From positions 119,301 to 183,300 of the forward strand of contig CANQZC010000002.1 of NCBI GenBank assembly GCA_947628235.1: a stretch of 64,000 nucleotides of DNA, read 5' to 3'. The position numbers were made by a program, and so were the translations under genes. The DNA comes from an uncultured Bacilli bacterium. GTDB lineage: Bacteria > Bacillota_I > Bacilli_A > RF39 > UBA660. Of this stretch, positions 17,981-25,990 are shown in pieces. Within the stretch, counting starts at the first letter, position 1; every line of letters begins with the position of its first letter. The notes below the pieces were generated by a model. That model did not search any database, was not told where the DNA came from, and saw only the letters and a list, made by a program, of their open reading frames with translations.

Positions 17981-18028
17981 AAGAATTTAATAAGGACGAT
18001 ATCTGAAGAATTTAATAAGGACGATATC
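17981..18028. repeat. Tandem 23-base direct repeat at the end of the coat-type gene
   Basis: Two identical 23-base copies (17981-18003 and 18006-18028), separated by TG. The right copy holds the last codons and stop of the gene; the left copy lies after the stop. Confidence 0.85.
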
Positions 18029-18242
18029 CATAATAATAAGGAGGATAGTAGTAGTTATTCGTATAGTATGGAGGATTATAATTGTTATATCCACCGCCAC
18101 CATAGAAGAATGGAGCTACTAATCCACCCGTAATTCCTCCTAGAAGAAATGGACCTAGAAATCCTACTCTTTCTTCGGTAGGAAGATAGGTAGTAGCGTA
18201 GTTTTGATTGCTAGAGAATCTCCCTCTTTGATTTTGAAACAT
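18012..18242 (-). CDS. Tyr/Gly/Pro-rich small protein, probable spore coat component
   Basis: 76 residues from the ATG at 18242, which has AAAGGAG 7 bases upstream; an upstream ATG at 18278 lies inside the promoter and is rejected. N-terminus MFQNQRGRFSSNQNYATTYL, a short Gly-rich hydrophobic middle (FLGPFLLGGITGGLVAPFFY), then a tail rich in Tyr, Asn and Pro (YNNYNPPYYTNNYYYPPYYY). This low-complexity composition is typical of spore coat or crust proteins. A perfect sigma-K-type promoter supports late mother-cell expression. No named family recognised. Confidence 0.7.
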   Translation of the reverse strand: MFQNQRGRFSSNQNYATTYLPTEERVGFLGPFLLGGITGGLVAPFFYGGGGYNNYNPPYYTNNYYYPPYYYGYRPY

Positions 18243-18262
18243 AAGTAAACTCCTTTCAAGGA

Positions 18263-18289
18263 TAGGATATGCATCCATCTAAAATTCGT
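18263..18289 (-). promoter_or_regulatory. Sigma-K-type promoter of the coat-type gene
   Basis: On the minus strand AC, 16 bases, CATATCCTA. It matches every conserved base of the sigma-K consensus with the same spacing as the site before gerE. Confidence 0.65.
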
Positions 18290-18351
18290 GATAAATATCG
18301 CAAATTCTGGAAAGTCAAGATTTCTTTTTCATATATTGAAATAGGTGGTAT

Positions 18352-19176
18352 ATGAAAAAACTATTTGAATATTTTGGCTTATTTAGTTTAATCTGTTTTA
18401 GTTTCTTCTTGACAGAGAAAACAGCAACCGTGATTAAAGAAGTCGATGACTTAATGATTCAAATTAAAGAACATCAAAAAGAAGTGGAAGAAGAGGGGAT
18501 GGATGCGACCATAAAAGGGGATACCATCATCCCAGGTTTAGCAAAAAAGACGGTCGAGGTGGAAAAAAGTTATGAGAAAATGAAATCATTAGGAGTCTAT
18601 GATGAAAACTATCTTGTTTTCAAGTATCAACTACCTTCTATTTCTATTGTGAATCATAAAGAGAAATATATTATTCAGGGAAATCCTAAAAAGAGGAGTG
18701 TCAGTCTTTTATTTTTACTTCGTGGCAATCAAATTTCTTCCTTATTCTCTAAGTTAGGAAACAGGAAAGCGGCGCTTCTTTTAACAGGGGAAGAAATTAC
18801 TACTAACTTTTCCCTTTTAGAACCTCAGTTTTCTACCAAACAAATCGTATTTCAACCTTCTTCCCAAGAAGATTTTTTAGAACTTTATCAAAAACTGGTA
18901 AGTTATGAACAACAAGATACTTTTTGTTATAATCCTAAGAAAGATTCTAAATTCTTAGACCTTTGTCAAAAATATCAACTCTTTTCTCTATCTCCAAATA
19001 TTCTAATATCCTCTCATCCTTTACAACAGACAAAAGAAGTTTTATCAGCAGGCACTATTCTCGTCTATGAAGTAAATGCTCAACTTCTAAAAGAACTTCC
19101 TAACATTTTAGCGTATATCGATTCTAAAGGATATACGATAGAAAGTTTGTCAACTCACTTAAAAGAAGATTCCTAG
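18352..19176 (+). CDS. Secreted or anchored protein with degenerate polysaccharide-deacetylase-like domain
   Basis: 274 residues. N-terminal hydrophobic segment (about 7-22), a charged helix (about 30-80), then a C-terminal alpha/beta part. The ending (NILISSHPLQQTKEVLSAGT, ELPNILAYIDSKGYTIESLS) resembles the last strands and helix of NodB-type polysaccharide deacetylases (LPxIIxxLKxKGYxxxxLS). The metal-binding DD and HxxxH motifs are not visible, so it is probably inactive and may only bind glycans. A GGTGG ribosome site lies upstream. Family call tentative. Confidence 0.45.
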   Translation: MKKLFEYFGLFSLICFSFFLTEKTATVIKEVDDLMIQIKEHQKEVEEEGMDATIKGDTIIPGLAKKTVEVEKSYEKMKSLGVYDENYLVFKYQLPSISIVNHKEKYIIQGNPKKRSVSLLFLLRGNQISSLFSKLGNRKAALLLTGEEITTNFSLLEPQFSTKQIVFQPSSQEDFLELYQKLVSYEQQDTFCYNPKKDSKFLDLCQKYQLFSLSPNILISSHPLQQTKEVLSAGTILVYEVNAQLLKELPNILAYIDSKGYTIESLSTHLKEDS

Positions 19177-19199
19177 GTATTTCCAAATCTTCTTTTTTT
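19163..19199 (+). terminator. Terminator of the deacetylase-like gene
   Basis: 9-bp stem AAGAAGATT / AATCTTCTT with a 14-nt loop, then Ts. Confidence 0.65.
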
Positions 19200-19226
19200 C
19201 TATATAATAAAATTATGGTGATGTAT

Positions 19227-21386
19227 ATGAAAAAACCAGAACTATTATCTCCTGTTGGAGGAAAAGAAAGTCTAGAGGCAGCGATTCAAGGAGGATGCGA
19301 TGCTGTTTATTTAGCAGGAACCCTTTATGGTGCTAGATGCTATGCGAATAATTTTACTGACGAAGAGTTAAAAGAAGCAGTTCGTCTTTGTCATCTCTAT
19401 GGAGTAAAAGTTTATGTAACTATCAATACGATTATTTATGAGGCAGAAGTTCCTAATTTCTTAAAATATGTAGAATATCTTCAGACGATTGATGTGGATG
19501 CAGTCATCGTTCAAGATATCGGGATGATGGATTTATTAAGACAGACTTATCCTTCTTTAGAGATTCATGCCTCTACCCAGATGCATATTCACAATTTAGA
19601 AGGGGTAAAACTCCTAGAATCTTTAGGAATCAAAAGGGCTGTATTAGCGCGCGAAACCCCGATTGAATTAGTAGAAGAAATCAAAAAGAAAACATCTATG
19701 GAGATAGAAATCTTTGTTCATGGAGCGTTATGTATCTCTTATTCGGGAGAATGTTTAATGAGTAGTTTAATCGGCGGTAGAAGTGGCAATCGTGGTACTT
19801 GTGCACAATGTTGTAGACAACCTTACGATTTATATAGTGATGGCAAGAAACAAAATAAAGAAAAATATTTATTGAGCACGAAAGATTTAAATACTTTAAA
19901 ATACTTACCTCAATTGATAGAAAGTGGAGTAGATAGTTTTAAAATTGAAGGAAGAATGAAACGACCAGAATATGTTTATCTCATTACTTCTATCTATCGA
20001 AAAGCAATTGATTCTTACTATGAAACCGGAGCAGTTCATCTAACTAAAGAAGATGTGGAAGAAATGAAAAAGATATTTCACCGAGGCTTTACGAAAGGAT
20101 TCCTCTTCCATGAAGACAATGATTCTTTTACGAATGAGTTTCGACCTAATCATATGGGAGTTCCTATCGGTGTTGTTCTTTCGCAAGGAAGAAATAGTAT
20201 TGAAATCAAACTAAATGATACTCTTCATGTGCGGGATGGAATTCGTGTTGTGGGAGCTTCTAAGGATACTGGTAAAGAAGTGGATAGTATCTATCTAGAG
20301 GGAGAAAAAGTAGAGGAAGCTACTTCTGGAAACATTATCAAAATTCCTTATGATGAAGAAGTAGAGGTAGGTTCTTTAGTCATTAAGACAACGGACTTTT
20401 TACAATTAGAAAGATTAACGGAAGAAATATCTTCTGGTAGTAGAAAAGTACCAATATCTATCCAAGTGCGTGCGAAAATAGGAGAACCTTTCAAGATTAC
20501 TTTAAAGGATGATCAAAATACGGTTACACTTTCTAGTGACTATATCGTTGAAAGTAGTATCCAAGCTCCTATTACCAAAGAAAGATTACAAGAACAACTA
20601 GATCGTTTTAAAGATACTGTCTTTACTATTCAAGATTGGTCTTTTGAAATCGATGAAAATATTTTCTTACCAATTCAAAAAATCAATAGTTTAAGAAGAG
20701 AAGTTGTTCAAAAACTAGAAGAGAAAAGGTGTTACCACTACGATATCGTAAAAGGTACTTACCAAAAAGCCGTTCCTCATTTTCCTTTAGAGCGTTTAAA
20801 AACCGTCTATGTAGAAAATGAAGAACAGTTTGATAAAATCATTTCGAAAGGATATGATGAAGTTTATATCGACCCTAAAATTTCTGAATTAGAAGGGCCA
20901 AATATTCGTTTAAAAGTACCTCGTGTTCAAGAACATTTGAAAGAATATCATCGTCCTTTACTCGTAGGAGAATTAGGAAGTATTTACGCTTATGAGGATG
21001 TTGTTTCTGACTTTTCTTTCAATGTCGTAAATTCTTATAGTGTTGCTTTTCTCCATGCTTTAGGGGTAAAAAGAGTTACTCTTTCTTATGAATTAAATGA
21101 TGCTCAAATAGAGAAATTAATTACGGCTTATCGGGAAAGATATCAGGAAGAACCAAATCTAGAGATGATTGTTTCTGGAAAGATAGAATCTATGGTTAGT
21201 AAGTATAATCTCTTTCAAAAATATTCGTTATCTTCCAATTCTTACTTAGTCGATAAGTATAATAATCATTTTCCGATTGCTTTTAAAGATGGTCTTTTCT
21301 ATATTTATCACTTTGAAAATAAGAAAGTAGAAAACCGTGAAAAATATTATCAAATGGGTATTCATAGTTTACGAGATTCCTTTTAG
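19227..21386 (+). CDS. Peptidase U32 family protein (RlhA/TrhP-type RNA hydroxylase group)
   Basis: 719 residues from the ATG at 19227 (MKKPELLSPVGG), with GGTGAT upstream; an ATG 12 bases earlier is possible. The N-terminal TIM-barrel-like U32 domain has the signature VFVHGALCISYSGECLMSSL, GGRSGNRGTCAQCCRQPYDL and FKIEGRMKRPEYVYL. Four cysteines in this region probably bind an iron-sulfur cluster. The second half holds a beta domain and a further U32-like part, as in the long form. Members of this form hydroxylate rRNA or tRNA using prephenate, so a role in RNA modification is more likely than proteolysis. Single gene with terminator. Confidence 0.88.
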   Translation: MKKPELLSPVGGKESLEAAIQGGCDAVYLAGTLYGARCYANNFTDEELKEAVRLCHLYGVKVYVTINTIIYEAEVPNFLKYVEYLQTIDVDAVIVQDIGMMDLLRQTYPSLEIHASTQMHIHNLEGVKLLESLGIKRAVLARETPIELVEEIKKKTSMEIEIFVHGALCISYSGECLMSSLIGGRSGNRGTCAQCCRQPYDLYSDGKKQNKEKYLLSTKDLNTLKYLPQLIESGVDSFKIEGRMKRPEYVYLITSIYRKAIDSYYETGAVHLTKEDVEEMKKIFHRGFTKGFLFHEDNDSFTNEFRPNHMGVPIGVVLSQGRNSIEIKLNDTLHVRDGIRVVGASKDTGKEVDSIYLEGEKVEEATSGNIIKIPYDEEVEVGSLVIKTTDFLQLERLTEEISSGSRKVPISIQVRAKIGEPFKITLKDDQNTVTLSSDYIVESSIQAPITKERLQEQLDRFKDTVFTIQDWSFEIDENIFLPIQKINSLRREVVQKLEEKRCYHYDIVKGTYQKAVPHFPLERLKTVYVENEEQFDKIISKGYDEVYIDPKISELEGPNIRLKVPRVQEHLKEYHRPLLVGELGSIYAYEDVVSDFSFNVVNSYSVAFLHALGVKRVTLSYELNDAQIEKLITAYRERYQEEPNLEMIVSGKIESMVSKYNLFQKYSLSSNSYLVDKYNNHFPIAFKDGLFYIYHFENKKVENREKYYQMGIHSLRDSF

Positions 21387-21399
21387 GAATCTTTTTTTT
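21374..21399 (+). terminator. Terminator of the U32 gene
   Basis: Stem AGATTCC / GGAATCT around TTTTA, then seven Ts. Confidence 0.8.
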
Positions 21400-21455
21400 G
21401 GAAAAAAAAGGAATTGCAAAAGTTTTCAATAATGATTAAGTAGGGAGGTGATAAG

Positions 21456-23546
21456 ATGAAAAAATATCCGTTTGTAGAACAAGAAGAATTAAAAGATTGT
21501 GGTGTTGCTTGTTTTTCTATGATTTTAAAATTTTATGGTGGATATATGGAAATGGATGATATTGAAGAACTATTCCATGCAGATAAAAATGGAACGAATG
21601 CTTATGATATGGTAGAAGGGATGAAAAGTGTTGGGTTCCATGCGCAAGGAGTTCATTGTTCCGTTGAGGATCTTTTTCGTGCCAATATAGCGCTTCCTTG
21701 TATCGCTCATGTTGCCTTAAATGAATCCTATGCTCATTTTGTTGTCATCTATGAAATTAGAAAGGGTCGAAAAGAATTATTAATTGCTGACCCTGCTAAC
21801 AAAATTATTTCCATGAAATGGGATGTCTTTAAAACGATTTATACAGAAAATCTTATTTTATTATATCCGGAAAGGCCTCCAATTCACTTAGAAGGGAAGC
21901 ATCTTGGTTGGCAAGAAATCAAAAAATTAGGAAAAGGTATGCGCGGAATTCTGATTCAATCCATCTTCTTTTCGTTCCTCACACTTGTCTATGCCATTTT
22001 GACTTCTTTTTCTTGGGAATGGATGCTAAAAGGATTAACTTCTTCACTAGAAGATTCCTATTTCTTCCTATTATTCGTTGTATTATTAGTCTTATTGCTT
22101 TTGAAAAATTTAGGAAATTTTTTTCGCAACAAAATCTTTTTGTGGATAGAAAAAAAGATTGATTTACTTCTTTCTATGGATATTTTTGAAAAGATTTTAT
22201 CACTTTCCTATCCTTATTATCATAATCATACGGCGGGAGATATTTTATCGCGAATTCAGTCCTTAGAAAACATAAAGAAAGCCATATCTAAATGGCTATT
22301 GGTTCTTATGGTAGATATGCCTCTTATGATAGTTTCTTTCTTCCTTCTTTATTTACTTTCTATGCCACTTTCGATGGCAGCTCTTCTTTTCTTCTTTTTG
22401 GAATTATTACTACTAAAGTTATTTGCCTCTCCTTTAGAAGAAAAAATAGGGGAATGTGAAACAGAAAATTCCCTTTTATCCACATTAGAAGTGGAAGGAC
22501 TTCAATCTTTCGAAACCATTAAAGGAATCTCTTTGGAAAATTATTTTCGTAAAAAATGGATACGGGGAAGAACATTTTTTCTAAATAAAATTCATTCCTT
22601 AGGAGACCTTTTGGTATTAGAAAACTTTTTAAAAACATTTTTAGAAGAATCTTCAAATTTATTCCTTCTTCTATTAGGTTGCCTTTTGGTACGTAAAGAT
22701 CAATTATCTTTCGGAACCCTTTTAACCTTTCAAAATTTGGCTCAATATTTCTTTACTCCTGTCCATGAATTGGTAGATTTAGATAGCGTTACCAAACAGG
22801 CAAAAAAATCATTAGAAAGAATTTCTGTTTTTGAAAGAAAGCAGCAAGAAAAAGGATTTATAAAAACGATGGAAAGTGGGAAGATTCAAATCCAGAACTT
22901 ATCTTTTTCTTATCGTCCCGACAGGGAAATACTTCACCATTTATCACTCACGATTAAAGAAAGAGAAAAAGTGATGGTATTAGGACCTAGCGGTAGTGGT
23001 AAATCGACACTTTTCAAACTTTTGAAGAGATATTATGAGGTAGAAAGAAATCAAATTAAAATTGGCGAATATGACATTTTAGATTATGAGAATTTGGATA
23101 AAATTAGCTACATTCATCAGACAGAACATTTATATACTGGAAGCTTATTAGAAAATTTACAATTAAGCGAAAAAGTAGATGAAACCTTTTTTGAAAAGAT
23201 TATTCATCTTTGTAAAGTAGATGAAATCGCTTCTAAGAATCAATTGGGATATCAACAGTTAATTGAAGAAGATGGACGAAATTTATCGGGAGGAGAACGA
23301 CAACGAATCGTTCTTGCTAGAACCCTTTTGAGACCATTTCAAATTTTGATTATCGATGAGGGATTAAATCAACTAGATGCAAACTTAGAACGAACCATTT
23401 TAAAAGGAATTATTCCTCTTTTTGCAAACCAAACCATTATTGTCATCTCTCATCGGGATGAAAATGTCGATTTATTTGATCGAAAAATTTATCTAGAAAA
23501 GGGAAAGATTAAGGAGGATGTGAGAAAATGCGTGAAGAACTACTAA
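21456..23546 (+). CDS. Bacteriocin-type ABC exporter with C39 leader peptidase (PCAT)
   Basis: 696 residues. Residues 1-135: C39 cysteine peptidase with catalytic Cys in KDCGVACFSMILKFYGG, His in YAHFVVIYEI and Asp in LIADPA; it cuts double-glycine leaders. About 150-420: six membrane helices. About 470-690: nucleotide-binding domain with Walker A GPSGSGKST (near 510), signature LSGGERQRIVLA (near 610), Walker B LIIDEG and an H-loop ISHRDE. It processes and exports leader peptides, here most likely the two encoded downstream. The stop lies 19 bases inside the next gene. The ribosome site is GGGAGGTGAT. Confidence 0.95.
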   Translation: MKKYPFVEQEELKDCGVACFSMILKFYGGYMEMDDIEELFHADKNGTNAYDMVEGMKSVGFHAQGVHCSVEDLFRANIALPCIAHVALNESYAHFVVIYEIRKGRKELLIADPANKIISMKWDVFKTIYTENLILLYPERPPIHLEGKHLGWQEIKKLGKGMRGILIQSIFFSFLTLVYAILTSFSWEWMLKGLTSSLEDSYFFLLFVVLLVLLLLKNLGNFFRNKIFLWIEKKIDLLLSMDIFEKILSLSYPYYHNHTAGDILSRIQSLENIKKAISKWLLVLMVDMPLMIVSFFLLYLLSMPLSMAALLFFFLELLLLKLFASPLEEKIGECETENSLLSTLEVEGLQSFETIKGISLENYFRKKWIRGRTFFLNKIHSLGDLLVLENFLKTFLEESSNLFLLLLGCLLVRKDQLSFGTLLTFQNLAQYFFTPVHELVDLDSVTKQAKKSLERISVFERKQQEKGFIKTMESGKIQIQNLSFSYRPDREILHHLSLTIKEREKVMVLGPSGSGKSTLFKLLKRYYEVERNQIKIGEYDILDYENLDKISYIHQTEHLYTGSLLENLQLSEKVDETFFEKIIHLCKVDEIASKNQLGYQQLIEEDGRNLSGGERQRIVLARTLLRPFQILIIDEGLNQLDANLERTILKGIIPLFANQTIIVISHRDENVDLFDRKIYLEKGKIKEDVRKCVKNY

Positions 23547-23968
23547 ACCATCCAAACACCATTTTGCAATATCAACCCTCCATTTATCGAAATCTATTTT
23601 TCATAGTTCATCTTTTTGTTTTAATTGGGTTTCTCTTTTTAGCCTTCTTCTATCCCATCGAAAACCGACTAGAATATAAGGGATACTATGAAGACGATGC
23701 AATTTGGATGTTAGTCGATGAAGAGTTCTTTCAAGTATCAGAACCTGTTTTAGAAATGAATGAAGAAGAATACTCTTATGAGGTACAAGAAATAGAACCT
23801 GCTTCTTATATCGATGGAGAAGTTTCCGTATGGAAAGTTTCTCTCACAATGGATGTAAAAGAGGAATGGAAAGTTTCTAATCATCAATTCCGACTCTCTT
23901 TTTTAAAAACCAGGGAAACATTATTTCAAAGATTACAAAAATTTATTCAGAAAGGATTGAGAATATGA
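23528..23968 (+). CDS. Short membrane-fusion-like accessory protein of the bacteriocin exporter
   Basis: 146 residues, overlapping the exporter gene by 19 bases and the first peptide gene by 4. It has a cytosolic N-terminus (NHPNTILQYQPSIYRNL), one membrane helix (about 24-44, FFIVHLFVLIGFLFLAFFYP) and a short extracytoplasmic beta-rich part. Topology and position match HlyD/ComB-type accessory proteins of C39 exporters, but these usually exceed 400 residues. The long coiled-coil hairpin and lipoyl parts are absent. Either a minimal accessory protein or a reduced one. Confidence 0.6.
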   Translation: MREELLNHPNTILQYQPSIYRNLFFIVHLFVLIGFLFLAFFYPIENRLEYKGYYEDDAIWMLVDEEFFQVSEPVLEMNEEEYSYEVQEIEPASYIDGEVSVWKVSLTMDVKEEWKVSNHQFRLSFLKTRETLFQRLQKFIQKGLRI

Positions 23969-24105
23969 AAGAATTAAAAGAACAGGAATTAAAAAATGTG
24001 AAAGGAGGAGGCATTTCAATCGGGGTTGCGACCTTGATTACGGTTGGTGCGGCGTTTTTAATCGGCGTCATTGACGGTTTGGTAAGACCTTTGAAATGCA
24101 ATTAA
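23965..24105 (+). CDS. Double-glycine leader bacteriocin-like peptide 1
   Basis: 46 residues. Leader MKELKEQELKNVKGG (15 residues, typical LxxxELxxVxGG pattern) would be cut after GG by the C39 peptidase. The mature peptide is 31 residues: GISIGVATLITVGAAFLIGV, IDGLVRPLKCN. It is hydrophobic with a small-residue-rich helix and a basic end with one Cys, as in class II bacteriocins. ATGA overlap with the accessory gene; the second peptide gene follows with no gap. Not tested: antimicrobial activity or a signalling role. Confidence 0.85.
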   Translation: MKELKEQELKNVKGGGISIGVATLITVGAAFLIGVIDGLVRPLKCN

Positions 24106-24273
24106 ATGAAAGAATTAAGCGTAGAAGAAATGAAACAAATTTCTGGCGGAAGTATTAGTGCGACGATGCTTTCTGCTATCTTCCGTGGAGTAGATATCTT
24201 TTTGGAAGCAGGACGATGTCTTGGAACGGCGATTCGAAGAGCATTCACTAAAAATGTATGTGTGCTAGGATAA
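24106..24273 (+). CDS. Double-glycine leader bacteriocin-like peptide 2
   Basis: 55 residues, starting at the base after peptide 1's stop, so translation is probably coupled; I see no good ribosome site of its own. Leader MKELSVEEMKQISGG, then a 40-residue amphipathic, basic mature peptide (SISATMLSAIFRGVDIFLEA, GRCLGTAIRRAFTKNVCVLG) with two Cys that could pair. Matching leaders and adjacency suggest a two-peptide (class IIb-like) pair with peptide 1. Its 3' end overlaps a further small ORF. Confidence 0.85.
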   Translation: MKELSVEEMKQISGGSISATMLSAIFRGVDIFLEAGRCLGTAIRRAFTKNVCVLG

Positions 24274-24416
24274 TATCGCATCGATGGGCACGAGTGTTGC
24301 TCTTTCTACTCTTTCTTGGATTCCTCTTTCTAGGCATTCATTTCTCTTTAGAACTCGGTCGATACGTAGGTACTTTTATCAGGTGTGTAGCAGAAGGAAA
24401 AATCTATCTTTTTTAG
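24258..24416 (+). CDS. Candidate 52-residue membrane peptide, possible immunity protein
   Basis: An open frame of 52 codons overlaps the end of peptide 2 by 16 bases and stops inside the operon terminator. The product starts MCARIISHRWARVL, has a strong membrane helix (LLFLLFLGFLFLGIHFSL) and ends ELGRYVGTFIRCVAEGKIYL. The LExGRxxGTxIR string repeats the peptide 2 pattern (LEAGRCLGTAIR), so the two seem related. Size, hydrophobicity, charge and position fit an immunity protein. There is no clear ribosome site and the start is uncertain (GTG at 24291 is an alternative). Inference only. Confidence 0.45.
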   Translation: MCARIISHRWARVLLFLLFLGFLFLGIHFSLELGRYVGTFIRCVAEGKIYLF

Positions 24417-24430
24417 ATTTTTCTTTTTTT
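24398..24430 (+). terminator. Terminator of the bacteriocin operon
   Basis: 9-bp stem AAAAATCTA / TAGATTTTT with a 7-nt loop, then C and seven Ts. Confidence 0.85.
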
Positions 24431-24495
24431 GGGAGAAAAGGGGAGACACAGGAGAAAAAGTCCCTTCTTTTTTTGCAAATTTTGTCTTTTTTTTG

Positions 24496-24524
24496 TTGAA
24501 AACCAAAAGGAATGGTGCTATAAT
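24496..24524 (+). promoter_or_regulatory. Sigma-A promoter of rpsU
   Basis: TTGAAA, 17 bases, TATAAT; 29 bases before the start codon. Confidence 0.8.
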
Positions 24525-24553
24525 AGTGCTAGTTTGTGAAAGGAGGGGAATGA

Positions 24554-24748
24554 ATGTCAAAGGTAGTAGTTAGAAATGGGAATGTGGAAAGTGCACTTCG
24601 TACTATGAAACAAAAAAATGCTAGAGATGGCCTCCTTAAGAAAGCTCGCGAACGTCAAGATGGGTATAAGAAACCAGGAGTTCGTAGAAGAGAGAAGAAA
24701 AACGAAGGGATTAAAAATACTCGAAAGAGAGAAAGAAACAATTATTAA
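24554..24748 (+). CDS. rpsU: Ribosomal protein bS21
   Basis: 64 residues, highly basic, with AGGAGGGGA upstream. The N-terminus SKVVVRNGNVESALRTMKQK and the later KPGVRRREKK follow bS21, the small-subunit protein near the mRNA exit that is required for initiation. The yqeY-type gene follows, a conserved pairing in Bacillota. A weak hairpin between them may only partly stop transcription. Confidence 0.95.
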   Translation: MSKVVVRNGNVESALRTMKQKNARDGLLKKARERQDGYKKPGVRRREKKNEGIKNTRKRERNNY

Positions 24749-24755
24749 AAAACAC

Positions 24756-24785
24756 AGGAGCTTTCTATATGAGGCTCCTTATTTG
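24756..24785 (+). terminator. Weak hairpin between rpsU and yqeY
   Basis: Stem AGGAGC / GCTCCT with a 12-nt loop and a poor T tail (TATTTG); probably partial read-through. Confidence 0.45.
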
Positions 24786-24800
24786 TTATAGGAGGAAAAT

Positions 24801-25241
24801 ATGAGACAACAAATATTAAATGAACTTATGCAAGCTATGAAGGACAAAGACAAAGACAAATTAGCCGTTTTAAGAATGGTAAAAGGGGCTATGCAATTAG
24901 AGGAAATCAATAAGAAAAAAGAACTTTCTGATGAGGAAGTAATTGCTGTCATTGCGAAACAAATTAAGACAAGAAGAGAATCTATCGTAGAATTTAAAAA
25001 AGGAAATAGAGAAGATCTTGTAGAACAGACAGAAAAAGAAATTGCTATTCTAGAAACTTATATGCCAGAACAACTTTCTACCGAGGAAGTCGTAAAGATC
25101 ATTGATGGTGCAATCGAAAAGGTAGGAGCAAAACTTCCTTCTGATATGGGAAAAGTTATGGGCGTAGTTACCAAAGAACTTCAAGGTAGAGCAGATATGT
25201 CTGAAGTAAGTAAACTCGTAAAAGAAAAATTAAACCAATAG
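24801..25241 (+). CDS. yqeY: GatB/YqeY domain protein
   Basis: 146 residues with AGGAGG upstream. All-helical YqeY protein: N-terminal helices (LNELMQAMKDKDKDKLAVLR), QIKTRRESIVEFKKGNREDL, then the GatB-tail-like C-terminus (LPSDMGKVMGVVTKELQGRA, DMSEVSKLVKEKL). The fold is shared with the tail of amidotransferase subunit GatB, which binds tRNA; the stand-alone protein has no settled function. Placement after rpsU is the classic order. Confidence 0.93.
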   Translation: MRQQILNELMQAMKDKDKDKLAVLRMVKGAMQLEEINKKKELSDEEVIAVIAKQIKTRRESIVEFKKGNREDLVEQTEKEIAILETYMPEQLSTEEVVKIIDGAIEKVGAKLPSDMGKVMGVVTKELQGRADMSEVSKLVKEKLNQ

Positions 25242-25255
25242 AAAGTTGGGGAGAA

Positions 25256-25930
25256 ATGAAGAAGAGTAATGCTTTATATAAAAATCAGGGTGTTCATGTA
25301 ATTACCGCTATCTTTACGGTTGAACAGGGAGTTACCAAAGCCCTATTAGTCAAAAGAAAGAATGAACCTTATAAAGGAGATTGGATTTTAACAGGTGGGG
25401 CTTTATACAACAATGAAGATTTAGAAGAGGGTGCCAAAAGAGAAATCTTAGAAAAGTCAGGAATTGAAAATATTGAGATTGAACAATTCCACACTTTTGG
25501 TAAGGTAGATCGCTCTCCTGTGATGAGAATGATTGCGGTTGCCTATATTGGCGTTATCGATTGTAATCGAGTTAAGATTATTCGAGAGACAACGAATACT
25601 AGTAATGCCGATTGGTTTCCTATCGATAAAATTCCAGGATTAGGTTTTGACCATGAAGAGATTTTAAAAGAAGCTCTCATCTATTTACAGAGTAAAATTG
25701 TTAGTACCGATATTTTAAAAGCATTATTTCCAAATGAATTTACCATTCCAGAAATTCAAAAAACTTATGAAGCTATTTTAAATCGAAAATTTGATCGTCG
25801 AAATTTTCGAAAGAAACTATTGAATTTAAATTTAATTGAAGACACCAATCGAACAGGAAAGTTTGAAGGGAAAAAACCGGCTAAACTTTATCGCTTTAAG
25901 AAAAGTATAAAAAAACAAAATGTTTTATAA
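25256..25930 (+). CDS. NUDIX-domain regulator-like protein (NrtR-type architecture)
   Basis: 224 residues. N-terminal NUDIX domain (about 12-145) with a modified box: GGALYNNEDLEEGAKREILEKSGI has Lys, Ser in place of the Glu, Thr of the usual REExxEExG core, so hydrolase activity may be lost. The C-terminus (about 150-220, ILKALFPNEFTIPEIQKTYE, RRNFRKKLLNLNLIEDTNR) is a winged helix. This pairing is typical of NrtR-like regulators of NAD metabolism, which sense ADP-ribose. No NAD genes are adjacent, so the target is unknown. The gene lies 14 bases after yqeY. Confidence 0.8.
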   Translation: MKKSNALYKNQGVHVITAIFTVEQGVTKALLVKRKNEPYKGDWILTGGALYNNEDLEEGAKREILEKSGIENIEIEQFHTFGKVDRSPVMRMIAVAYIGVIDCNRVKIIRETTNTSNADWFPIDKIPGLGFDHEEILKEALIYLQSKIVSTDILKALFPNEFTIPEIQKTYEAILNRKFDRRNFRKKLLNLNLIEDTNRTGKFEGKKPAKLYRFKKSIKKQNVL

Positions 25931-25939
25931 CCAGTAAGA

Positions 25940-25970
25940 AAGTTCCTATCTATGGTGAAGGAACTTTTTT
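25940..25970 (+). terminator. Terminator of the yqeY-NUDIX transcript
   Basis: 8-bp stem AAGTTCCT / AGGAACTT with an 11-nt loop, then Ts. Confidence 0.75.
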
Positions 25971-25990
25971 GCTATCATTAGGGGGAAATT

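Noticed and set aside
24284..24499. 71-codon frame after peptide 2
   Set aside because: It reads through the operon terminator and its T-rich tail. The frame starting at 24258 has a membrane helix, a motif shared with peptide 2 and a stop within the hairpin, so it is the better candidate.
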